From: JANQPX01 sp050633905
GTDB taxonomy: Bacteria; Pseudomonadota; Alphaproteobacteria; Geminicoccales; Geminicoccaceae
Direction of reading: 5' to 3'
DNA: 64,000 nucleotides
Assembly: GCA_050633905.1 (NCBI GenBank)
Contig: JBOEHJ010000075.1
Coordinates: forward strand, 1 to 64,000
Under the pieces are notes generated by a model. That model was not told the origin of the DNA, made no database searches, and was given only the letters and a program-made list of their open reading frames with translations. Made by a program: the position numbers and the translations under genes. The first letter of the stretch is position 1, and the number at the start of each line of letters is the position of its first letter. Shown in pieces: positions 17,235 to 24,600 of this stretch.

Positions 17235-18845
17235 TCATGCGTCTGGCGGTGTCGTTCGGATGATCATCGCCTCATCCGCGCCGAGATCGATGGCCCTGCC
17301 CATCGCCGTCCCTGCTTGTGCACCAAGCGTTGAAAGCTCCAGCCTGCCTGAGAAGGCATCAGGAAAGCGTACGGTTTTCGGCGTCGCGTCCAAGTTCGCC
17401 AGGATGACGAAATGTTGCCCGTCATCGCCCCGTGCATAGGCCAGCACATCACCCTCAATCGCCACTTCGGACCAAGCTCCAAGCGATAATGCCGGTTCTT
17501 GGCGGCGCAGCGTCAAGATTTGACGGGTGAGGTTCAAGAGAGAGGCTGGATCGGCTTGGCTCGCTTCGACATTTCTTTCGATATTGTCGGCGCCGAGCGG
17601 AAGCCAGGGATTTCCCTTGGTAAAGCCAGCACCGTCGGCATTCGATCCGCCGGTGGCGGCTGACCAGGGTAGGGGGGAACGAACGGGATCGCGGCCTTGA
17701 TCGGGATGGGCGTGGCCGAAGGGGTCCTGGCCCTGATCGGCGGGGATGTCGACATTCTCTAGACCAAGCTCGTCGCCGTAATAAAGGGTCGGTGTGCCGC
17801 GAAGGGTGAGAAGAATTAACATCGCGACCCTAGCCTGCGCCGGACCAACCCGGCTGGCGATCCGCTTTTGATCGTGATTGCCCAGCACCCAACTCGGAGC
17901 GCCATCGAGAGGCAGTACCGACTCATAACGCTTGATATAGGCAAGTAACGCCTCAGGCCGCCAAGCCTGCCACATCAGGTTGAAGTTGAAGGGGAGGTGG
18001 AGGCCTTCATTGTTCTTGCCGTAATAGGTGACGAGTTTTTCCGGTGGAAGGTAGATTTCGCCGATCAGGAGCTTTTCTTCACTGAATTCGGCGACGACAG
18101 CGCGCATCTCCTTTGCGATCTCGTGGATTTCCGGCTGATCGGCGCTGTAGACCTCGAGTATGCGGCGAAAATCGGGCTCGCCCGTGGCATAGACCGGGCT
18201 TAGCGGATCGCTTCTGAATTTGTCGTCTTTGATCAGGAGCCAGAATACATCGAGCCTGAAGCCGTCGACGCCGCGGCTCAACCAAAAGCGCATGGCCTCA
18301 TACATGGCGGCCCGAACTTCGGAATTGCGCCAGTTCAGATCGGGTTGTTCCTTTAGGAATCGATGGCAGTAATACTGGCCACTCGCCTCATCCAGCGTCC
18401 AGGCAGGGCCGCCAGCAATGCTCACCCAATTATTCGGGGGGCCACCGTCACTGGGGTCACGAAAGATGTACCAATCGCGCTTGGGGCTTTCTTGGGAAGA
18501 AAGGGCTTCTTGGAACCAGGGATGCTGGTCTGACGTGTGGTTGGGGACGAAATCGAGGATCAGCCTGATATTCTTTGCATGAAGGGCCGCAACCAGCCGG
18601 TCAAAATCGGAACAATCACCGAAGAGGGGATGGATGCCGGTGTAATCGGCGACGTCATAGCCGAAATCCTTCATCGGTGAGGGGTAGATCGGGGTCAGCC
18701 AGACGGCATCGATGCCAAGCCAGGCTAGATAATCGCTCCTCTCGATCACGCCCTCAAGGTCGCCGATGCCGTCGCCATCGCTGTCCTGAAAGGAGCGGGG
18801 ATAGATCTCGTAAATGACGGCGCTTTGCCACCAGGGGCGGATCAT
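17235..18845 (-). CDS. GH13 alpha-glucosidase
   Basis: The 536-residue protein is a typical oligo-1,6/alpha-glucosidase. AVIYEIYPRSFQDSDGDGIGDL opens the barrel and LDFVPNHTSDQHPWF is conserved region I. VDGFRLDVF carries nucleophile Asp199, GEIYLP carries acid/base Glu263, and VLGNHDQKR carries Asp325. It would release glucose from short alpha-glucosides in the cytoplasm, since no signal peptide is seen. The ATG at 18845 has GGAG at a good distance; a TTG 33 bases further up is unlikely. It stands alone, convergent with the TPR gene. A trehalulose- or sucrose-type specificity cannot be excluded. Confidence 0.93.
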   Translation of the reverse strand: MIRPWWQSAVIYEIYPRSFQDSDGDGIGDLEGVIERSDYLAWLGIDAVWLTPIYPSPMKDFGYDVADYTGIHPLFGDCSDFDRLVAALHAKNIRLILDFVPNHTSDQHPWFQEALSSQESPKRDWYIFRDPSDGGPPNNWVSIAGGPAWTLDEASGQYYCHRFLKEQPDLNWRNSEVRAAMYEAMRFWLSRGVDGFRLDVFWLLIKDDKFRSDPLSPVYATGEPDFRRILEVYSADQPEIHEIAKEMRAVVAEFSEEKLLIGEIYLPPEKLVTYYGKNNEGLHLPFNFNLMWQAWRPEALLAYIKRYESVLPLDGAPSWVLGNHDQKRIASRVGPAQARVAMLILLTLRGTPTLYYGDELGLENVDIPADQGQDPFGHAHPDQGRDPVRSPLPWSAATGGSNADGAGFTKGNPWLPLGADNIERNVEASQADPASLLNLTRQILTLRRQEPALSLGAWSEVAIEGDVLAYARGDDGQHFVILANLDATPKTVRFPDAFSGRLELSTLGAQAGTAMGRAIDLGADEAMIIRTTPPDA

Positions 18846-18951
18846 GGGTCGAACTCCAACAATTTTCGCTAAAGACAATCGTCAATGAATGCTTCATTGA
18901 ATTGTTGCAAGATAGAAAGCTGTCCTAGCGGGCTAAAAGGTATATCTATTT

Positions 18952-19266
18952 ATGGTTGATTTTAGCGATCGGAAGAACGACAATATCGTTGATTTTTCAG
19001 CGAGGTTGGATGATCGCATGGCGAAAACAATAGGTCTTTCCGACGAAGACCGCAGCCCATTCACGCGGCCTGCCTATGAGTACATCACAGAAGACACGAA
19101 GCGCGGCAGGGCTTGGGCTTCGATGGGCTTTTGCCAGCAGACCTTGGGTCACGAAGACAAGGTTATCCTGCAAATTATCGGCATATCGATCATGATCACC
19201 GGCATGATCATGGGCATTGCTTTCGGTGTCGGTACCGCGATCGTAGGGCTTTCCCGGATCTTCTAA
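18952..19266 (+). CDS. Small membrane protein, function unknown
   Basis: The 104-residue protein has a polar N-terminal half and one long hydrophobic stretch near residues 72-100 (ILQIIGISIMITGMIMGIAF), probably a single membrane anchor or a short hairpin. The N-terminus contains the near-repeat VDFSDRKNDNIVDFSARLDD. I do not recognise the family. It is divergent from the alpha-glucosidase gene across about 106 bases. Its open frame, in-frame methionine and membrane segment make it a plausible real gene. Confidence 0.5.
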   Translation: MVDFSDRKNDNIVDFSARLDDRMAKTIGLSDEDRSPFTRPAYEYITEDTKRGRAWASMGFCQQTLGHEDKVILQIIGISIMITGMIMGIAFGVGTAIVGLSRIF

Positions 19267-19470
19267 GGCTCTCCAGGCGATGGCGACAATTTCGCCTCGA
19301 GTCCCGTCTGGAAAGGGCTTGTTAACCCTTCTCGCTTAGGCTCGTTGCCCTGGTCCTTGGAACCCTGGGCGTTCGGGTCTCACCCCACAGCCTTCCGATA
19401 TGACACCATCGGACGTTCCGTCTGGATAAGCGTCTACCAGGTTGATAAGGCGTGCAAAGTCACAACTCGA

Positions 19471-19497
19471 TGTGCAACAAATGATGTGGCTATACCA
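19471..19497 (-). repeat. Dispersed 27-base repeat, copy 2 (diverged)
   Basis: Read on the minus strand it agrees with the 61347 copy at 21 of 27 positions, including CCACATCATTTG without a change. It sits three bases after the TAG stop of the membrane protein at 19501-20076, in contrast to copies 1 and 3, which precede gene starts. Confidence 0.45.
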
Positions 19498-19500
19498 CCA

Positions 19501-20076
19501 CTAGAAAACAGCGCGGCTGCTGCCCGAAGGTGCGGTTTCATAGGCTGGCAGGGCTCTTGAGTGAAGCAACTCGTCGTCCTTGGTGAGCGCAAAAACCACC
19601 AAGAGGATTGCAAGCGCCATCATGGCAGCATAGAACCCAATCGCCGGACCGCTCATGAAACCGATCGGCTCTTTAGGGCCGAAAATATCGGCAAGCTGTT
19701 CGGGTGTATAGCAACCAATCTTGGCGTCTTTATCGGCTGTATCGGTTTTCAAGAGCGCCTTTTGTTCATCTTCGAGGCGGCGCGCGACCCTGAGCCAGAC
19801 CCCATAGCGACGCTGCTGAACCAGAAAAAGGCCAACGGCGCTCAACGCCAGGCAGATGAAGATGCCGAAGCCGAACCAGCGTTCGTCGATGCTGAGAAAG
19901 GCTGCCGCCAGCGCTGTTCCGACCGTAAGGGCGCTTGCCGGCAGGACGGCGCGGGCCTGGGCGGCCTGACCCTCTTTCTCCGTGGTGCGTTCCAGCCAAG
20001 CCGAAAGGCAGACAAGCTTGCGGTCAAGCGACGCATCATCGATCTGCTCGATCGGCTTCCGCGCTGCCTCTGTCAT
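19501..20076 (-). CDS. Membrane protein of unknown function
   Basis: The 191-residue protein has three hydrophobic segments: about 49-66, 70-90 and a C-terminal one near 145-165 (FYAAMMALAILLVVFAL). A charged cytoplasmic loop between the second and third contains ARRLEDEQKALLKTD. I do not recognise the family. The start MTEAARKPIEQ at 20076 is reasonable, although no strong ribosome site is visible. No operon partner is close, and the glucoamylase-like gene on the same strand ends 120 bases upstream. Confidence 0.6.
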   Translation of the reverse strand: MTEAARKPIEQIDDASLDRKLVCLSAWLERTTEKEGQAAQARAVLPASALTVGTALAAAFLSIDERWFGFGIFICLALSAVGLFLVQQRRYGVWLRVARRLEDEQKALLKTDTADKDAKIGCYTPEQLADIFGPKEPIGFMSGPAIGFYAAMMALAILLVVFALTKDDELLHSRALPAYETAPSGSSRAVF

Positions 20077-20196
20077 CGGTGACGTCTCATAGCGTTCAGC
20101 AACTTATGATAGATGAGAACGTCGTTGATACCCGGGAAAGTTTTACATGCGCAAGCTGTTTATACCACCTTATAGGTTATTTATCCGTAGTGTTGT

Positions 20197-21504
20197 TCAA
20201 CTGACATTGACATGCATATGCGGGCTGTCGAAATCGAGTTTTTTGAGACCTTCCTTAACCTCAGGGCAGCTCATGAAGAGTTTCCAGATCAAGCCGGTGC
20301 GGTAATTCTCGATCATGCCGACGATGGGGCCTTGATCGATCGAAAGATGGGTGTCGGCGACCCATTTTTCGGTCGGGTTGAAGGCATCCACAAAGCCGTA
20401 TTCCCGCCAGAGCTGGTCGCCACGCTCGTCGTAGAAATGGCGAAGCGCTTCCATCGAATGATCGGGTGTATAAGGGAAAGCTGAAAGTGCGGCTGTCGGC
20501 GTGATCACGCCGAGGTCGCGGCGCGGCTGGTGGGCGGCGTACCCCTTCTGGTTGTCCGATGAGGTCAGGCCCCAGCAATGTTTGCCGTAGCCCTCGAAGC
20601 CGTTCGGGTTCAAGATGCAATGTTCGCGATTGATCAGGGTGTGTGCGGTGTTCTGCTCCCAATAATCGGCGTAGCGGTCTTTCAGCCCATTGGGATCGAG
20701 CATCATGAAGCAATATTGTGTCCAAAAGAGCGGGCCGCCGAAATCGGGGCCGAGCGGCAGCTTGATGCCGTAATAGTCGCGCTCGTTCTTGAAGACGCGC
20801 CCCATCGCCCAGCCGCGGTGATAGGCTTCTTTTTGGATCGGGTAGGTGTTCGACGACGCGCCGAGGACGTAGGTGAGCAGGCACTCATTCCAGCCACGGA
20901 TCTCGAAATCCATGCCCCAGCCCTGGTTCGGTGACCAATGCCAATACATGATGTGGCGGCCATCACGGGTGTGCCAATTCCACTCGGTCTGGTTCCAAAG
21001 GACGTTGATCCGATCCCGAAGCTCGGCTTCCTTGCCGTCCCCGTCGAAATATTGCCTGGCGACCAAAAGCCCGCCGATCAGGAACGCCTGCTCCACCACA
21101 TCAGAGCCGTCATCCTTTCGGGAAAACGCGATCGCAGCGCCCGTGGTGCCATGCATGAAGTGAGGCAGAACGCCATGGAAGTGGGCGCCGAGATGCAAAA
21201 ATTTGACCATTTTAAGGAGTTGATCGACGGCTTCGGCCCGTGTCACCCAGCCACGTTCGACCGCCACAACAATCGCGATGGCGCCGAAGCCGGTGCCGCC
21301 GATGGCCATAGCTTCCGGGCCGTATTTGTCCTGGACATTGGTCCGGTCCCGCGCGAGGCCTGAGACCGGATGCGCCCCATCCCAAAAGAAACGGAAGGTT
21401 TGCCGCTGGACGAGTTCCAATAGCTCATCGTCGGACAGCCCTTTTGGCCGGTCAGCGCCGACACCGGCAGCTTGGGTCGCACGGGGAAGGGCGATATCGT
21501 TCAT
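20197..21504 (-). CDS. Glucoamylase-domain glycoside hydrolase (GH144-like)
   Basis: The 435-residue protein matches the bacterial glucoamylase-like domain. It includes LVQRQTFRFFWDGAHPVSGLARDR, GGTGFGAIAIVVAVERGWV, HGVLPHFMHGTTG, YWHWSPNQGWGMDFEIRGWNE and the late HCWGLTSSDNQKGY. These segments recur in GH144 endo-beta-1,2-glucanases and in the similar domain of cyclic beta-1,2-glucan synthases. It has no signal peptide, so it probably acts inside the cell or is exported by an unseen route. Cutting of beta-1,2-glucan is inferred from the family; the catalytic acid and base are not assigned here. Confidence 0.82.
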   Translation of the reverse strand: MNDIALPRATQAAGVGADRPKGLSDDELLELVQRQTFRFFWDGAHPVSGLARDRTNVQDKYGPEAMAIGGTGFGAIAIVVAVERGWVTRAEAVDQLLKMVKFLHLGAHFHGVLPHFMHGTTGAAIAFSRKDDGSDVVEQAFLIGGLLVARQYFDGDGKEAELRDRINVLWNQTEWNWHTRDGRHIMYWHWSPNQGWGMDFEIRGWNECLLTYVLGASSNTYPIQKEAYHRGWAMGRVFKNERDYYGIKLPLGPDFGGPLFWTQYCFMMLDPNGLKDRYADYWEQNTAHTLINREHCILNPNGFEGYGKHCWGLTSSDNQKGYAAHQPRRDLGVITPTAALSAFPYTPDHSMEALRHFYDERGDQLWREYGFVDAFNPTEKWVADTHLSIDQGPIVGMIENYRTGLIWKLFMSCPEVKEGLKKLDFDSPHMHVNVS

Positions 21505-21621
21505 CTAAATAGTCTCCGATTGATACGAGGCGCTCGATTTCACAAGCTCAACCGGTGAGTGCTGATCTGTCAATCCGCAGCCAGCGGCAGTGGCTGTTTT
21601 TTAGTCGGTGGGTGGTGGTGA

Positions 21622-21639
21622 GGCTGCCCTTGGGCAGCC
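21622..21639. other. Strong hairpin downstream of the CHAT-protein gene
   Basis: GGCTGCCC-TT-GGGCAGCC can form a 7-8-pair GC-rich stem starting ten bases beyond the stop codon of the minus-strand gene that ends at 21649. No T-run follows it in that direction, so it may stabilise the 3' end rather than terminate by itself. A second stem, CAGCCA/TGGCTG with six Ts on the plus strand, lies at 21578-21602. Confidence 0.4.
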
Positions 21640-21648
21640 CTTGCTGCA

Positions 21649-24600
21649 TTAACCCTTGGATGCCATCTTGCGGTCGATTGCTTCCGCGACATCGCGAAGC
21701 GCTGCACTTAAGCATTGCCGCTCGAACTTGCTCTCCGACTGGCCGATGGCGAGCGCGTCGATGATGAAATCCAGTTGTTCCAATGTGGAACTCATTTTCA
21801 AGATTGAACCGCCACGTTGCCAAGCAGCGAGGTAAGCTTTAGCGATCTCCTCTTGCTCAGATGTCACCGATTTGGCGAAGGCGTCTTTATAAGGCTTCCC
21901 GCGCTTGTCCTTGCCCTTGGCCTTGATGAACCTGTCCGCGCTGGAAATCAGGAGCTTCGTCAAGGCGAGATCGCCAATCGATGCCAGTGACCAAAAGCTA
22001 GCCTTTTTGTCGTCGGCTTCCTTCTCAGAACCTGCGGCGTCCGCCAGCAATCGTTTCTGCTGGTTCAGTGTCGGAGCATCGATCTTGCCATCGCGCAGGT
22101 GGATCAAGGCGCACATCGTCAGCCAATTGGTGAGCGCGTAGGCCTTCTTGTTGTCCTCATCATGCGCCTTCTTGTAAAGCTCAGCGGATTTCCTCAGCCA
22201 GTCGAGCTGTTCGCTCGGAAAATCGCTTCGATCGAGGTTATCCAAAATGAAGGTCTTGGCGATGGCGTCTTTAAGCTCTTCTCTTGCATCGTCCCGCTCG
22301 GCTTTTGTTTTGTACGTCTCGGTGGGTTCGAGCTGAAGATCGATGGCGGTTCTGTTGGCTTTGACATAAAGCTGGCTCGCGCGTTTCGCGGCACTGCCCA
22401 AAAGGTTGAGCTGTTCGATATCCGGCTTACTGTCCGCCGTCTTGCTTTGCAGGGTCGACAAGCGCTCGAGCTCGCGCCAAGAAGCGATGATCATGTCCAG
22501 AGGCTGAGGGCAGGGCAGATTTTGTTGTGTGGCCTTACCTTTGGCGAGATGCACGGCATAGCGTCCACGGAGATTGGCGCGTTGCTCGATGGCTCGGATC
22601 GGCGCATCCGATGTCTCACCGCTGATTGCCTCGTCATAGGCTTCAATCGCCACATGGAAGAGGCCGAGTTCACCAGCGGCTTTTGCCTTGGCGGCGAGGA
22701 TGTTGCTCCTATCCCGCCATTTGGGATCCGTGCTTTGCCAAAGGCTGGCGAAACGACGCCTAAGATCGGCGGGCTTGGTATTCGCTGCGGTTTGCGCCCA
22801 TTGCGCCAGCTCGGTAAAGGCGAGTTCGGCCTCATAGGGGTGATACCATTTGGCTGCACCGTCGCCATTCCCCGATGCCCTGCCGTTCAGCGTGAAATCC
22901 GGGTCGCCATAGGCCTGATAGGCGCCCCAGCTGTTGGTGTAAGGATGAGCCATGAAGGTCTGTTTGCGCGCTTCCGTGACCGCGTCGATGAACCTCGATT
23001 TTCCCTGCAGCATTGCCCGGTAGAATGTGGCTGCAAAAGTGTTGGCGGCAGCATCATCAACAGCCCAACCGGCGGCGATCACTACTCTTGCGCCAGTTTT
23101 GATAAACTGGGTCGCGAGATTGGCAGCAAGTTCATGAAATTGCGTCGTCGTCTGTCGCTCCGCCTTGACGTCGACCCGACCGAGATAGCAGCAGTTCAAG
23201 AAGACCAGCTCCGGCACTTGGGTCAGTTGTCTGACGGCACCTGGGGTCAAGAACAAGCCATCACCAAGGACCATGCCGGTTTTCAGACATGGCTTTTTAG
23301 CTGTGTCTTTCTCGCCCTTTTCGGACATGTCCTCGTCAAGATTTTCCTCAAACACGCCATGGCCGGCCAGATGCATGATCCGATAAGGCTCGTTCATCAG
23401 CGTGGCAAGTACTGAGGTTGGCAGTGTTTGTATTTCCTCGGTAACGGCATAGCCGGCGCGGCTGATCAAGGCCGCCACCGTCTGCGCTTCCACGACCGCA
23501 CCTTTAAGGGCGGGAAACCTTGGGTCAGGGTTGTTCGGCGCGGGATCGCCGACCACCAAGGCGGAATGTTGTGTGGTGGGCGGGACATCTGGCCTGAAGC
23601 TCTTATCGTGAAGTTGGCGGATGAGGCCTGCACGAATGGCAGGCGGTCTGTCATCGTCGCCGCTCGGGTCTTCCATCAGCTCCCAGGGATAGCCGGCGGC
23701 GAACTGATCCAGCATGAGCACGACATCTTCGTCCTCGTCGCTTGCCAGCTTTAGCCTTCTTGGAAGTAGCAATTCAAAGAGCGTTCGTCCGGGGCTGGAG
23801 CGGCCGTCAAATCGGGTTTGCTCGATCGCTGCCCTGACGAAGGCATCGGCGAGTTTGAGCGTATCGGGCACCGCGATATCCTCGATGCGCGCCCGTCCGG
23901 TCAAGACGGAAAATTGAAGGCCGCGATGCCGGCCGCCCGCGACGTCCATCTCCTTGATCTGGATGCGCCTTGCCCAATCCCGCGGTTTCTCGAGAACGAT
24001 CTTGCGGATACCACCTTCGCCCTCCGCGAGCTTGAGCTCGATGTTCAGATGGGCCGCATAGCGGGGCTGTTTATTAAGCTTGGCAAGGGCACGCATTGCG
24101 GCGATTGCCCGATCTTCATAGAGCTCGATGACATCGACGTGGTTCAAGCCGCCGAGCTGATCTGCTTGCTGCAATTCCAGGAGCGCATCGAGTAGGGCGG
24201 CAAGCGCATCCTCCGTCCCCATAACATCTGCGCCGGAACCGATGATCAGCGTGCTCAGTCCAAAACGGCCTTTCTTGCCCTGCTCGTGTTCCGTCTTTTC
24301 ATCCATGGTGAGGCAGTAGCGGCGAAGCCCATGGAGCAATGCGCGCTTTAACTTACCGCCGGTAAGGCCGCCAACCTCGCCAAGCCCGATAATGACGGCG
24401 CCGGGCGGGAAAATCTCATCATCGAGCACCACTTCAGCCGTGTTGATCGGGCCGGGATACAGGCCGCGCCGCCGGCGCTCGTCGAGACGTCCTTTAAGCG
24501 TTCTGTCCAAGAGTTTCTCGGTGCCGTTCAGGCTGTCTTGTTCGTAATGACCGACCATGACCGGAAAGCGCGAGAAGGAGAGATTGCCGAGATGCAGTTG

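Noticed and set aside
21578..21602. CAGCCA/TGGCTG hairpin with six Ts as a terminator
   Set aside because: Its T-run is on the plus strand while both flanking genes are on the minus strand, so it cannot end their transcripts.
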